From: Polaromonas sp.
GTDB lineage: Bacteria; Pseudomonadota; Gammaproteobacteria; Burkholderiales; Burkholderiaceae_C
NCBI GenBank assembly: GCA_030654695.1
Contig: JAURWY010000028.1
Location: 1-64,000, forward strand
DNA: 64,000 nt
Reading direction: 5' to 3'
The notes under the pieces: generated by a model
The model's database searches: none
Told to the model about the DNA's origin: nothing
Seen by the model: the letters and a program-made list of their open reading frames with translations, nothing else
Made by a program: the position numbers and the translations under genes
Shown here: positions 18,834-29,318 of the stretch, piece by piece
Numbering within the stretch: position 1 is the first letter of the stretch
How the letters are laid out: the number at the start of each line of letters is the position of its first letter

Positions 18834-19352
18834 CTACAGCGGTCGATTTTCATCGGGGTCTGGCGCGCGGCGTTGTGGCACCAGCAAAATCACGCTGACC
18901 ACCGGCCAAAGCAAAGCCTCAAACAAAGGCGCCAACAAAAACGTCCAGCCAGGAAATACATTGCCATTGATGAGCCGAATAACCAACTCAACGAGATGTG
19001 CCGCCAAAAACAGCGGCAGCACTTGCAACGCTTGGGTGGGCACCGAAAACCAAAGCAGCCGACGGTGAATCATGGTCGCAAAAAAACTCAGTGTGGTGTA
19101 CGAGAACGCATGCTGACCCAGCAGTGCCGACTGGTGCACGTCCACACCCAAGCCAAACATGAAGGCCAGGCCAATACCGATGCGCAGCGGCTGATGAACG
19201 TTCCAGAAGACCAGCACCAATGCCAGAAAATCGGGCATCCACGGCACGCGCCCCAAGGGCAGCATATCCAACAACAATGCCACCAGCAAGCTGCTCCAAA
19301 TGAAGACCGGACTGGCTGGCAGCAAAAGCTGCTGGCCGCTGCGCATGATCAT
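18834..19352 (-). CDS. mreD: Rod shape-determining protein MreD
   Basis: A 172-residue integral membrane protein with about five helices (FIWSSLLVALLLDMLPLG, FLALVLVFWNVHQP, IGIGLAFMFGLGVDV). It links MreC to the cytoplasmic MreB and RodA parts of the elongasome. The conserved PDFLALVLVFW and GLGVDVHQSALLGQHA segments identify the family. The start overlaps the mreC stop by 4 bp, so translation is coupled. Confidence 0.93.
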   Translation of the reverse strand: MIMRSGQQLLLPASPVFIWSSLLVALLLDMLPLGRVPWMPDFLALVLVFWNVHQPLRIGIGLAFMFGLGVDVHQSALLGQHAFSYTTLSFFATMIHRRLLWFSVPTQALQVLPLFLAAHLVELVIRLINGNVFPGWTFLLAPLFEALLWPVVSVILLVPQRRAPDPDENRPL

Positions 19353-20266
19353 GAGCGGCCGCCTTTTCTCGCAGACGTGACCGCTTCAGCTTCTGCAGGA
19401 CGCGGCGGAATTTGCGCCAATTGCGGCGGCAACACCATGACATGGCGGGCCCCCGACACCAGCGCCAATGGAAGGCAATGGATGCGCGCAAATGCCGATT
19501 CGGCACGCCGCTCAATGCTGTCGATGCGGGCCACCGGCAAGCCGGGTGGATAGACCCCGTCGACACCACTGGTGGTCAACAAATCCCCTTGCTGGACATC
19601 GGTGTTGCTGCCCATGAAGCGCAGCTCTAGTCCGCCGCCACCGGCCGCATCGCCAAAGGCCAGACTGCGCACACCGGTGCGCACATTGAGCACGGGAATG
19701 GCCAGATCGCGATCGATGATCAGCGTCACTTCGCTGACCAGTGGGTGCACCTGCGTGACTTGGCCAAGCACGCCAAATTCGTCAATGACAGGCGCCCCGA
19801 CCGCAATCCCTTGTGCCATGCCCTTACCGATGATGACCTTGCGCGTGTAGGGATCGGCGGCGTCATACAAGACCTCTGCCGCCACGCCGCCCACATTGAG
19901 TTGCTCGCGCAAATCCAGCAGTTTGCGCAGTCGACTGTTTTCAAGGGTCAGCTGTTCGACCTGACTGGAGCGAAGCGCTTGGGTTGCCCGCATCAGCCCA
20001 GCCGCGTCCGACTGGGTCTGGGCTTGGCGAGCCGTGATGAAGTAATCACCCACCTCGCGGCCGATACGGACTGGTTGCAGGGCCAGCCACTGCACCGGAT
20101 ACAGCGCGGTGGCCAGCACAGCGCGCAGCGGCTGGATGACCTTGAAACGTGAGTCAGCCACCATCAGAAACAGCGCCAAGGCACTGAACAGAATCAATTT
20201 GGAAAGGGCAGACGTCCCCTGCTTGAATATCGGGGGTGGCGTCCGGTCAAGCGTTCCTAAGGACAT
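19349..20266 (-). CDS. mreC: Rod shape-determining protein MreC
   Basis: A bitopic periplasmic scaffold of the elongasome. After a short cytoplasmic stretch there is one membrane helix (LILFSALALFLMVAD), a coiled coil around residues 65-110, and the MreC beta domain with GAPVIDEFGVLGQV, VTLIIDRDLAIPV and GDLLTTSGVDGVYPPGLPVA. The start MSLGTLDRTPP is preferred; a GTG seven codons upstream is in frame, and neither has a convincing ribosome binding site. The product is about 305 residues, normal for the family. Confidence 0.93.
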   Translation of the reverse strand: MSLGTLDRTPPPIFKQGTSALSKLILFSALALFLMVADSRFKVIQPLRAVLATALYPVQWLALQPVRIGREVGDYFITARQAQTQSDAAGLMRATQALRSSQVEQLTLENSRLRKLLDLREQLNVGGVAAEVLYDAADPYTRKVIIGKGMAQGIAVGAPVIDEFGVLGQVTQVHPLVSEVTLIIDRDLAIPVLNVRTGVRSLAFGDAAGGGGLELRFMGSNTDVQQGDLLTTSGVDGVYPPGLPVARIDSIERRAESAFARIHCLPLALVSGARHVMVLPPQLAQIPPRPAEAEAVTSARKGGRS

Positions 20267-20308
20267 GTATGGGCAAGCAGATGACACCGGGGAGGTGCCA
20301 GTTAGCGA

Positions 20309-21373
<1,065 letters not shown>

Positions 21374-21558
21374 TCATGGCAAACTTCGTGGCCAGATCGC
21401 CAATATTCATGATTGTCCGGGGTCTGCAGCGACGATAAAGCGCACTCATCCCGAGCCAACACCAAAGGCGGGATAATACCGCATTGGCCGTTCCGCAAGG
21501 GCTGGCCGAGCCTTCAAATGAACTTATTTACACCGCGTTTCAGCCCGGTTTTCCAACT

Positions 21559-21858
21559 ATGGCACTGACATCTCAAGACATCGCCCGCGTCGCCCACTTG
21601 GCGCGACTGGCACTGCGCCCTGAAGAAACCGAGCACACGCTCGGTCAGCTAAATGGCTTTTTTCGCCTCGTCGAACAGATGGAAGCCGTCAATACGGACG
21701 GCGTCGAGCCCTTGGCGCACCCCGCCGCTGTGCTCGGTCAAGTGGCTTTGCGGCTGCGTGAGGACATCGCCACAGAGCCGAACCAGCGCGACGCCAGCCA
21801 GGTCAGCGCACCCGCCGTCGAACGTGGTTTATTCCTCGTCCCAAAGGTCATCGAATGA
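21559..21858 (+). CDS. gatC: Asp/Glu-tRNA(Asn/Gln) amidotransferase subunit C
   Basis: The 99-residue GatC subunit stabilises the GatCAB complex, which converts misacylated Asp-tRNA(Asn) or Glu-tRNA(Gln) to the amidated form. [19 protein letters not shown] and the C-terminal proline/valine motif ([17 protein letters not shown]) are typical. The ATG chosen gives the canonical N-terminus; the open frame upstream is leader. Its end overlaps the gatA start by 4 bp. Confidence 0.95.
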   Translation: MALTSQDIARVAHLARLALRPEETEHTLGQLNGFFRLVEQMEAVNTDGVEPLAHPAAVLGQVALRLREDIATEPNQRDASQVSAPAVERGLFLVPKVIE

Positions 21859-23354
21859 GCGCCCTGCATGACCTCAGCGTGGCCGAACTGGCTGCCAAAT
21901 TAGCCGCCAAAGATGTCTCCAGTGTCGAAGTGACGCAGCATTTTTTGACGCGGATTCAATCGCAAGACGCTTTGGGCGCTTTTTTGGCCACGGATGACAC
22001 GCAATCCCTGACGCAAGCCCGCGCCGCTGACGCCCGCCTCGCCGCTGGCGAGCGCAGCCCTTTGCTGGGGGTACCGCTGGGCCACAAAGACGTTTTCGTC
22101 ACGCGTGATTTTCCGACCACTGCCGGCTCCAAAATGCTGGCCAATTACCGCAGTCCGTTTGACGCTACCGTGGTCAGCCGACTGGGCGCAGGCGGCGCCG
22201 GCATGGTGTCCTTGGGCAAGCTCAATTGCGACGAATTTGCCATGGGTTCCGGCAACGACAACAGCGCTTACAAGCCGGTGCAAAACCCTTGGGACACCAG
22301 CCGTGTGCCAGGTGGTTCATCCGGCGGTTCAGCAGCCGCTGTGGCCGCCCGGTTGGTGCCCGCAGCCACGGGCACCGACACTGGCGGCTCGATCCGCCAG
22401 CCGGCTTCGCTGTCGGGCATCACCGGCATCAAACCGACCTACGGCCGCTGCTCGCGTTACGGCATGGTGGCCTTTGCCTCCAGCCTCGACCAAGCCGGTC
22501 CGATGGCACGCAGCGCACTCGACTGCGCGCTGTTGTTGTCGGCCATGGCTGGCCCAGATTTAGACCGCGACTCGACCTCTCTAGACATGCCCGCCGTCGA
22601 CTACGCCGCCGAGTTGATCGCTGCCAACGCCCAAGCTGCCGGCACGAAGCCGCTGCAAGGTTTGCGCATCGGTTTACCAACGCAATTTTTTGGCGCCGGT
22701 TGCTCAGCCGATGTGCTGGCCGCTGTGCGCGGCGCGTTGGCCGAACTCGAAAAACTCGGTGCCACGTTGGTCGATGTCAGCCTACCGCTGACCGAGCTGT
22801 CGATTCCGGTTTATTACGTGATCGCGCCCGCCGAAGCCAGCAGCAACCTGAGCCGCTACGACGGCGTACGCTACGGCCACCGCGCGGCCGAGTACACCGA
22901 CCTTGAGGACATGTACAAAAAGTCCCGCAGCGAAGGCTTTGGCGACGAAGTCACGCGCCGCATCATGATCGGCACCTACGTGCTGTCCCACGGCTACTAC
23001 GACGCCTACTACCTCAAGGCCCAAAAAATCCGCCGCCTGATCGCCGAAGACTTTCAAAAAGCCTTCACGCAATGCGACATCATTGCCGGCCCGGTGTCAC
23101 CCACTGTCGCCTGGAAAATCGGCGAGCGCTCAGACGACCCGGTGGCCAGTTATCTGGCCGACATTTACACCCTCTCCAGCAGTCTCGCGGGCTTGCCCGG
23201 CATGAGCGTGCCGGCCGGTTTTGGCGCCCACGGCATGCCCGTCGGCTTGCAACTGATTGGCAACTATTTCAAAGAAGCGAAGTTGCTGAGCACCGCGCAC
23301 CGTTTTCAACAAGCGACTGATTGGCATCAACGCAAACCAGGAGCGGCAGCATGA
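21855..23354 (+). CDS. gatA: Asp/Glu-tRNA(Asn/Gln) amidotransferase subunit A
   Basis: The glutaminase subunit of GatCAB, an amidase-signature enzyme releasing ammonia from glutamine. The Ser-cisSer-Lys triad is visible: K78 in GHKDVF, S155 in PGGSSGGSA and the nucleophile S179 in [10 protein letters not shown]. 499 residues, the usual length. Its stop overlaps the gatB start (ATGA), so the three subunits are translationally coupled. Confidence 0.97.
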   Translation: MSALHDLSVAELAAKLAAKDVSSVEVTQHFLTRIQSQDALGAFLATDDTQSLTQARAADARLAAGERSPLLGVPLGHKDVFVTRDFPTTAGSKMLANYRSPFDATVVSRLGAGGAGMVSLGKLNCDEFAMGSGNDNSAYKPVQNPWDTSRVPGGSSGGSAAAVAARLVPAATGTDTGGSIRQPASLSGITGIKPTYGRCSRYGMVAFASSLDQAGPMARSALDCALLLSAMAGPDLDRDSTSLDMPAVDYAAELIAANAQAAGTKPLQGLRIGLPTQFFGAGCSADVLAAVRGALAELEKLGATLVDVSLPLTELSIPVYYVIAPAEASSNLSRYDGVRYGHRAAEYTDLEDMYKKSRSEGFGDEVTRRIMIGTYVLSHGYYDAYYLKAQKIRRLIAEDFQKAFTQCDIIAGPVSPTVAWKIGERSDDPVASYLADIYTLSSSLAGLPGMSVPAGFGAHGMPVGLQLIGNYFKEAKLLSTAHRFQQATDWHQRKPGAAA

Positions 23355-24811
23355 GCCACACGCCCGCAAAATCGCTGTTGGTGCACGGCTACGAAGTCGT
23401 CATCGGCTTTGAAACCCACACCCAACTGACCACGCAATCTAAAATTTTCAGCCGCGCGCCCACGGCGTTTGGTGCCGAGCCCAACACCCAAGCATCTGCC
23501 GTTGACTTCGCGCTGCCCGGCGCTTTGCCGGTGATGAACAAGGGTGCGGTGCAACGCGCCATTGAGTTCGGCTTGGCGGTCAACGCGCACATTGCCGAGA
23601 GCAGCGTCTTCGCCCGTAAAAACTACTTTTATCCCGACCTGCCCAAGGGCTACCAGATCAGCCAATTCGAGATCCCGGTGGTGCAAGGCGGCAGTGTCGA
23701 ATTCTTTCTCGATGGCGAGAAAAAAAGCGTCCGCTTGGTGCGCGCCCACCTCGAAGAAGACGCCGGCAAGTCGCTGCACGAAGACTTCATCGACATGACC
23801 GGCATTGACCTGAACCGCGCTGGCACGCCACTGCTGGAGATCGTCACCGAGCCCGACATGCGCTCAACCGCCGAGGCCGTGGCATACGCTAAAGAGCTGC
23901 ACAAAATCGTCACCTGGATCGGTATTTGCGACGGCAACATGCAAGAAGGCAGCTTTCGCTGCGACGCCAATGTGTCGGTGCGCAAGCCCGGCGCAGCGCT
24001 CGGCACGCGACGCGAAATCAAAAACCTGAACAGCTTCAAGTTCATGCAGCAAGCGATGGACTACGAGGTGCGCTGGCAGATCGAACAGATCGAAGACGGC
24101 CACACGATTCAACAAGCCACCGTGCTGTTTGACCCGGACACGGGCGAGACACGCAGCATGCGCAGCAAAGAAGACGCCGCTGATTACCGTTACTTTCCTG
24201 ACCCGGATTTGCCGCCGCTGATGATTGATCGCGAGTGGGTCGAACGCACACGCAACGAGATGAGCGAGTTGCCGCGCGTCATGGCTGAACGCTTTGTGCA
24301 AAGCCACGGCTTGTCGGACTACGATGCCGGCCAGCTGACGCAAAGCAAAGCGATTGCGGCTTACTTTGAAGCGACGGTGGCTGCTTGCGGTCAACCCAAA
24401 TTAGCCAGCAACTGGGTCATGGGCGAACTCTCGCGCCGACTCAACGCTGAAGACAAATCCGTGGAGGCCTCTGCTGTGAACGCCGCCCAACTAGGGCTGT
24501 TGATCAGCCGCATCGCCGACGGCACGCTGTCAAACAACACGGCACGCCAAGTGTTCGACGCACTGTGGACGGGCGAAGGCCAAGACGTCGACGCGCTGAT
24601 CGACGCCAAAGGCCTGAAGCCAATGAACGACAGCGGTGAGCTGGAGAAAATCATCGACGACGTGCTGGCAGCCAACGCCAAAAACGTCGAAGAAATTCGC
24701 GCCGGCAACACCAAAGCCTTCAACGCGCTGGTCGGTCAAGCCATGAAAGCGACCAAGGGCAAAGCCAACCCGGCGCAGGTGAATGAGTTGCTGAAAAAGA
24801 AGCTAGGCTGA
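23351..24811 (+). CDS. gatB: Asp/Glu-tRNA(Asn/Gln) amidotransferase subunit B
   Basis: The kinase and tRNA-binding subunit of GatCAB. The 486-residue product has [11 protein letters not shown] near the start, [25 protein letters not shown] and a C-terminal YqeY-like domain ending [18 protein letters not shown]. The start at the ATG overlapping the gatA stop gives the family N-terminus; an upstream in-frame extension of ten codons lies inside gatA. The stop codon is in the same frame as the following YitT gene. Confidence 0.97.
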   Translation: MSHTPAKSLLVHGYEVVIGFETHTQLTTQSKIFSRAPTAFGAEPNTQASAVDFALPGALPVMNKGAVQRAIEFGLAVNAHIAESSVFARKNYFYPDLPKGYQISQFEIPVVQGGSVEFFLDGEKKSVRLVRAHLEEDAGKSLHEDFIDMTGIDLNRAGTPLLEIVTEPDMRSTAEAVAYAKELHKIVTWIGICDGNMQEGSFRCDANVSVRKPGAALGTRREIKNLNSFKFMQQAMDYEVRWQIEQIEDGHTIQQATVLFDPDTGETRSMRSKEDAADYRYFPDPDLPPLMIDREWVERTRNEMSELPRVMAERFVQSHGLSDYDAGQLTQSKAIAAYFEATVAACGQPKLASNWVMGELSRRLNAEDKSVEASAVNAAQLGLLISRIADGTLSNNTARQVFDALWTGEGQDVDALIDAKGLKPMNDSGELEKIIDDVLAANAKNVEEIRAGNTKAFNALVGQAMKATKGKANPAQVNELLKKKLG

Positions 24812-24814
24812 GCC

Positions 24815-25420
24815 ATCGCCCACGCGCCTGCCAAGCACAGCGTCTTTGAAGATGCACAAGGTCTGCTGACAGGCTGCCTGTTTGTCGCGTTGGCGGTCTG
24901 CCTGTTTCGCGAAGCCAGCCTGTTCACTGGTGGCACGACTGGCCTGGCGTTCCTCATTCATTACGTGTGGGGCTATTCGCTCGGGGCGACCCTGTTCGTC
25001 ATCAATCTGCCGTTTTACATCTTTGGCTGGCACAAGCTGGGACGGGTTTTCACGGTCAAAACATTTGCCGCCGTGGGCTTGCTCGCGGTCTATGTCGAGC
25101 TGCTGCCGCGCTGGATCGGGTTCGAGCACTTGAACCCTGTTTTTGCTACCGTTATGGCGGGCTTGTTGGCGGGAACCGGCATCCTCATCCTGATTCGCCA
25201 CGGCGCCAGTTTGGGTGGCGTGAGCATCATGGCGATCTACTTGCAAAAGTCCCGCGGCTGGCGTGCCGGCAACGTGCAAATGGCCATAGACGCAGGCATC
25301 TTGCTGTTCGCGTTATGGGTCACCACGCCCGTACAAGCGCTGCTGTCTTTGCTGGGGGCGCTGGCGTTGAATTTGGTGATCAGTGTCAATCACCGGGCGG
25401 ATCGGTATTACGGGGTTTAG
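24815..25420 (+). CDS. YitT family membrane protein with no standard start codon
   Basis: A protein of about 200 residues with five predicted helices, of the YitT/DUF161 type: GLLTGCLFVALAVCLF, FTGGTTGLAFLIHYV, LGATLFVINLPFY and GASLGGVSIMAIYLQ. Its function is unknown. The frame runs directly on from the gatB stop codon, in the same phase. The conserved N-terminus (HSVFEDAQGLLTG) is upstream of the first ordinary start, a TTG that would remove most of helix 1. The only candidate near the expected position is an ATC four bases after the gatB stop, one base from ATG. The start given here is therefore tentative. It may be a non-canonical AUC start coupled to gatB, or a gene that lost its start. 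Confidence 0.7.
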   Translation: MAHAPAKHSVFEDAQGLLTGCLFVALAVCLFREASLFTGGTTGLAFLIHYVWGYSLGATLFVINLPFYIFGWHKLGRVFTVKTFAAVGLLAVYVELLPRWIGFEHLNPVFATVMAGLLAGTGILILIRHGASLGGVSIMAIYLQKSRGWRAGNVQMAIDAGILLFALWVTTPVQALLSLLGALALNLVISVNHRADRYYGV

Positions 25421-25438
25421 GCGTTGGTGATCCGCGCC

Positions 25439-26179
25439 TCACATTACCCCGTAGCGCTCTCGATAGGCCTGCACGCGCAGCAAGTGTTCACCCATCTCGT
25501 GGACCGGCTGGGTCGTCAAAAAAGCCAGCAAATCTGACAACTCCGCAATGGCGCAGACCTGTAAGCCTTCGTGCGAGCGGACATATTGCACAGCGCTGTA
25601 GGCCACGTCTTTGATGCTGCCGTCGGCCTGGGTTTGCGTCGCCATTTCTTGACGGTCCAAGGCAATCGCCACGGCATGGGGAATGGCGCCTGCGGCTTTG
25701 ATCAGGGCAATCGATTCACGCGCGGCGGTACCGGCGCTCATCACATCGTCGACGATCAAGACCCTGCCCTGCAACGGCGCACCGACCAAGCTACCGCCTT
25801 CGCCGTGGTCTTTGACTTCCTTGCGGTTGTAGGCAAAGGGCACGTTTTTGCCCAGCCGCGCCAGCTCAATGGTGACAGCCGCGCCGAGCGGAATGCCTTT
25901 GTAAGCGGGGCCAAAGATCATGTCGAACTCAATCCCGCTCGACATCAAACTTTTAGCGTAGAAGCTGGCGAGGCGTCCGAGCTTGGCGCCGTCGTCAAAC
26001 AAACCGGCGTTGAAAAAGTAAGGGCTCATGCGCCCGGCCTTGGTCTTGAACTCACCAAAGCGCAGGACTCCCGCCCCAATCGCGAACTGAACGAACTCTT
26101 GTGCCAAATCCCCTTTGTTCTGTGAAACGGCATGCGCAGGCTGTGTTAGTGGAGCGAAAAGTTCGAGTGAAGTAGTCAT
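25439..26179 (-). CDS. pyrE: Orotate phosphoribosyltransferase
   Basis: Transfers the phosphoribosyl group of PRPP to orotate, forming OMP in de novo pyrimidine synthesis. The 246-residue product has the PRPP-binding motif VLIVDDVMSAGTA near residue 140, FGPAYKGIPLG, and the lysine-containing flexible-loop region YNRKEVKDHGEGGSLVG. The N-terminus is extended by about 20 residues relative to E. coli PyrE, common in Betaproteobacteria. Convergent with the YitT gene, 18 bp apart. Confidence 0.96.
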   Translation of the reverse strand: MTTSLELFAPLTQPAHAVSQNKGDLAQEFVQFAIGAGVLRFGEFKTKAGRMSPYFFNAGLFDDGAKLGRLASFYAKSLMSSGIEFDMIFGPAYKGIPLGAAVTIELARLGKNVPFAYNRKEVKDHGEGGSLVGAPLQGRVLIVDDVMSAGTAARESIALIKAAGAIPHAVAIALDRQEMATQTQADGSIKDVAYSAVQYVRSHEGLQVCAIAELSDLLAFLTTQPVHEMGEHLLRVQAYRERYGVM

Positions 26180-26497
26180 CTGAAAAGCAATTCTTTAAAG
26201 AGCCAAGACGGTTTGTCAGTCTAATACGCCGCAAAGCGCAGCCTATCTGTCGGAATTGTATTAGCGGGAGCCGCGACGAGTGATGCCGCAGTTTTACAAG
26301 CCGACCCCACCGTCACTCTGATCCGCACGAGATGCGACAGCGGGCACCTATGGGCAAGACAGCTTGAACACCCGTCAAGGCGGCCGCATGCGAAAAATTA
26401 AGCCCTTGTTTTTTGGTATACCATAATACAATCTATTTTTATGCGACAGCCTTATTCCCGTTCTTGCTTTCACTTTCTATTTAGTCAAAGGATTTCC
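26180..26497. other. Intergenic region at the left edge of the catabolic cluster
   Basis: About 320 bp separate pyrE from the Bug receptor gene. The left part carries no recognisable gene. The right part becomes AT-rich and holds the promoter and operator listed separately, then a 57-bp leader in which an in-frame ATG occurs but the better start lies downstream. No repeat or attachment site that would mark an insertion boundary was seen. Confidence 0.6.
26406..26432 (+). promoter_or_regulatory. Promoter with GntR-type operator TGGTATACCA
   Basis: TTGTTT and TACAAT, 15 nt apart, form a plausible but slightly short sigma-70 promoter. Between them is the perfect 10-bp palindrome TGGTATACCA, which fits the TNGTNNACNA consensus of FadR/FCD-type GntR regulators. 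Such a regulator is encoded at the end of the same cluster. The site would be blocked by bound repressor. Regulator-site pairing is inference. Confidence 0.6.
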
Positions 26498-27505
26498 ATG
26501 ACCGAGTTTTTCTTCAAGTCGTCGCCCGGGTACCTGATCCGCCGGGGAATTAGAGCCTTTCTCGCCACGGGCATAGCGTGTGCGGCCACCGCCTCTATAG
26601 CGGCCTACCCCGACAGGCCCATCACGCTGGTCGTGCCATTTGCCCCGGGCGGCAGCTCTGACAACATCGCGCGCAGTATTGCGCCGATGCTGAGTGAACG
26701 GCTAGGACAGTCCATCGTCATCGAGAACGTATCGGGCGCTGGCGGCCTGCTAGGCACGCAGCGGACTATCCGTGCGCAGGCTGACGGTTACACCATCCTA
26801 CTGGGCTCCGAGTCAGAAATACTGATTAACAAAGTCATCAATCCTGCGCTGGCTTATGACGGCATGCGCGATCTCACCCCCACGGTTTTTGTCGGCACCG
26901 GCCCGATGGTGCTCATCGGCAAGTCGAGCTTGCCAGCTGCCACCGTACCTGAGCTGCTGGCCCTTGCGCGTGCCAAACCAGGCTCGCTGAGCTACGCCTC
27001 GGCCGGTAACGGCACGCCTATGCATGTCGCTGGTGAGTTGCTAAAAATGCAGGCCAAAATCAACATGACCCACGTTCCTTACCGCGGCGCAGCACCAGCG
27101 CTGGTTGACCTCCTAGGTGGTCAGATCGACCTAGGCGTGTCTACGCTCAGCGCGGCACAATCCCATATTAAATCCGGAAAGATTCGCGCTTATGCCATCA
27201 CCGGCGCCAAGCCTTCTGAGCTGGCACCGGACATCCCCGCGCTTGGCGCAATGCCCGGACTTGAGGGGTTTGACCTAGGTGTTTGGTTTGGCCTGTTCGT
27301 ACCCGCGAAAACCCCGCCCGATATTGTTCAAAAAGTTCAAACCGCTGCACAGCAGGTGCTGTCAGACCCCGCCGTCCGTAAAAAGTTGGCCGAACAAGGC
27401 ATCAGCGCATCGGGGGCTTCAGCCGACGTGCTGCGCAAATTCATGAATGATGAGGTTGAAAAGTACCAGGCCGTCGTCAAAGCCGCAAATATCACTGCCC
27501 AGTGA
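26498..27505 (+). CDS. Tripartite tricarboxylate transporter receptor (Bug family)
   Basis: A periplasmic solute-binding protein of about 335 residues. A long signal region (RRGIRAFLATGIACAATASIAA) precedes the mature start at YPDRPITLVVPFAPGGSSDN, followed by VIENVSGAGG, THVPYRGAAPALVDLLGGQ and a C-terminal lobe. Bug proteins bind small carboxylates, amides or vitamins. No TctA/TctB membrane genes are adjacent, as is common in Burkholderiales. The start is placed at the ATG preceded by AAAGGA; an ATG 19 codons earlier is less likely. First gene of the cluster under the GntR operator. Confidence 0.9.
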   Translation: MTEFFFKSSPGYLIRRGIRAFLATGIACAATASIAAYPDRPITLVVPFAPGGSSDNIARSIAPMLSERLGQSIVIENVSGAGGLLGTQRTIRAQADGYTILLGSESEILINKVINPALAYDGMRDLTPTVFVGTGPMVLIGKSSLPAATVPELLALARAKPGSLSYASAGNGTPMHVAGELLKMQAKINMTHVPYRGAAPALVDLLGGQIDLGVSTLSAAQSHIKSGKIRAYAITGAKPSELAPDIPALGAMPGLEGFDLGVWFGLFVPAKTPPDIVQKVQTAAQQVLSDPAVRKKLAEQGISASGASADVLRKFMNDEVEKYQAVVKAANITAQ

Positions 27506-27579
27506 AAATCGTCGCTGACGCAGCCAGCACTCCTTTAGCAAGCACCCATTCGGACCAAACCGCCCAGGAAATCTTCACT

Positions 27580-28173
27580 ATGCAAGAAGCTGCCATCCGC
27601 AAGATCGTCACCTTTTACGAAGAGACGCTTATTGAAGGCCAGAAAATCGCCTCCTCTCCGCTCAAGATGTTCGCAGTGGCGGCAGTCCTCCGCAATCCCT
27701 GGGCCGGTCGCGGCTACGTAGAAGACTTAGGCCCCAGCATCAAAGCTGTAGCACCCATACTCGGAGAACTGCTCACCGATCGCATGCTGGAAATGACCGG
27801 GTCGGGTGATGCCATTGAGGCCTACGGAAAGGCCGCCGTTGTAGGGACCAGCGGTGAAATCGAGCATGCGTCGGCGCTCATCCACACCTTGCGCTTCGGC
27901 AACTTTTATCGTCAAGCAGTCCATGCCAAGAGCTACCTTAGCTTCACCAATGTGCGCGGCGGGCCGAATTGCGCCATTGCGATCCCAATGATGCATAAAG
28001 ACGACGAGGGGATGCGATCGCATTACCTCACATTGCAATTCGCCATCAACGACGCGCCAGGACCTGAAGAAATCGTGGTGGCCCTTGGCGCCTCCATCGG
28101 CGGACGCCCGCATCACCGCATCGGCAACCGTTACAAGGACCTAGAAGAATTGGGCAGCAATCATGCCCCTTGA
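27580..28173 (+). CDS. Amino acid synthesis family protein (DUF1185)
   Basis: A 197-residue cytoplasmic protein of the DUF1185/AA_synth family: IRKIVTFYEETLIEG, FAVAAVLRNPWAGRGYVEDL, GKAAVVGTSGEIEHASALIH, TNVRGGPNCAIAIPMMHKDD and a C-terminal GGRPHHRIGNRY. The family label rests on weak genetic evidence and the reaction is not established. The ATG with AGGAA nine bases upstream is preferred; a GTG overlapping the Bug stop codon is in frame 26 codons earlier but lacks family sequence. It lies between a solute receptor and a hydrolase, suggesting a small-molecule catabolic role. Confidence 0.85.
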   Translation: MQEAAIRKIVTFYEETLIEGQKIASSPLKMFAVAAVLRNPWAGRGYVEDLGPSIKAVAPILGELLTDRMLEMTGSGDAIEAYGKAAVVGTSGEIEHASALIHTLRFGNFYRQAVHAKSYLSFTNVRGGPNCAIAIPMMHKDDEGMRSHYLTLQFAINDAPGPEEIVVALGASIGGRPHHRIGNRYKDLEELGSNHAP

Positions 28174-28981
28174 GCTGATGGCCACCCGAGGGGCGTTGAA
28201 CGGCACCGCCTACAGCGCTCATGGGCGCGGCGAGGTGGTGGTGCTAATCCACGGCGTTGGCATGCAGCACGCCGTCTGGGAACCGCAAATCAACGAACTA
28301 TCCGTGGACTATCAAGTTATAGCCTATGACATGTTGGGCCACGGCGCCAGCCGCACACCGCCACAGGACGTTAGTCTGGCAGACTACGCTGCGCAACTCG
28401 CAGCGTTGCTGGACTACCTGTGCATTCCCGCAGCCAACGTCATCGGCCACTCGATGGGCGCACTGGTGGCACTGGAATTTGCGCTGACCCACCCAGCACG
28501 CACCCTGCGGGTGGCGGCACTGAACGCGGTCTTCCGTCGCTCGCCGGCACAACGAGCTTCAGTGCAGGCGCGTGCCGCAGCGCTCCTAAAAACGGGCGTA
28601 TTGTCAACGCTGGAGCCCACCATCTCGCGATGGTTCGGCGAGCCTGTTCCACCCAGCCTGCAGACCTCGGCCACAACAGTCAAACGCTTTCTAGAAGCCG
28701 TGAACACCGTTGGCTATGCTCGCACCTATCAGCTGTTCGCCACCTCTGACATGGTGCACGATGGGCGACTGGTCGAACTGCTCATGCCCGCACTATTCAT
28801 GACCGGCGAGGACGACCTCAACTCGAGTCCGAGTATGTCGCAGGCCATGTCGCAACAGGCCATAGGCTCGTCGCTGGTGATCATCCCCAGCGCGCGCCAC
28901 ATGATGAACTTGACCGACTCGCAACGCATTAATAAAGAATTGCGCAGGTTTTTGGGATGCCCGCTAATTCCCAAACAGTGA
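28163..28981 (+). CDS. Alpha/beta hydrolase (3-oxoadipate enol-lactonase-like)
   Basis: A 272-residue hydrolase. VVLIHGVGMQHAVWEPQ provides the oxyanion hole, YDMLGHGAS follows, GHSMGALVALEF carries the nucleophilic serine near residue 96, TGEDDLNS the aspartate and PSARHMMNLTDSQRI the histidine. It is similar in layout to enol-lactonases and C-C hydrolases of aromatic catabolism. It overlaps the DUF1185 gene by 11 bp, so the two are tightly coupled. The substrate is unknown. Confidence 0.85.
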   Translation: MPLELMATRGALNGTAYSAHGRGEVVVLIHGVGMQHAVWEPQINELSVDYQVIAYDMLGHGASRTPPQDVSLADYAAQLAALLDYLCIPAANVIGHSMGALVALEFALTHPARTLRVAALNAVFRRSPAQRASVQARAAALLKTGVLSTLEPTISRWFGEPVPPSLQTSATTVKRFLEAVNTVGYARTYQLFATSDMVHDGRLVELLMPALFMTGEDDLNSSPSMSQAMSQQAIGSSLVIIPSARHMMNLTDSQRINKELRRFLGCPLIPKQ

Positions 28982-29318
28982 CATGATCCTCTGAACCAAA
29001 GAAATGGATCAGTCGCTATTGAAAGCTAAAAGGGGAAATCGTTTGTGGAAACGTTATTCCTTCCGCATAAATCGACAAACTCATTTTGGCCATCAAACAG
29101 CCTGCCCATGTCGTGGCGCAAAATCGCACCACCCACCTACTTTTTCACCATCAACAAGTCGCATAGCCGATGCAAGGGAAATCTGCATGGCTGGGCCCAC
29201 ATTTAGTTGCGATTACCCATGCAGCTCTCTAGGTTTCACTAACAACCCGACGATAGCCTTGAAGACGGCCTAGATGTGAAATACTTCTGCCTCGGCAACT
29301 TCGATCACGGACAACCCA
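28982..29318. other. Intergenic region before the GntR regulator gene
   Basis: About 335 bp between the hydrolase and gntR genes. An 89-codon open frame on the plus strand is present but is low in complexity, has no family resemblance and lacks a ribosome binding site, so it is not called. No clear terminator or operator copy was found. The regulator could be read through from the operon or have its own weak promoter. Confidence 0.5.

Noticed and set aside
29004-29273. Possible small gene between the hydrolase and gntR genes
   Set aside because: No ribosome binding site, basic low-information sequence and no recognisable feature; not supported as coding.
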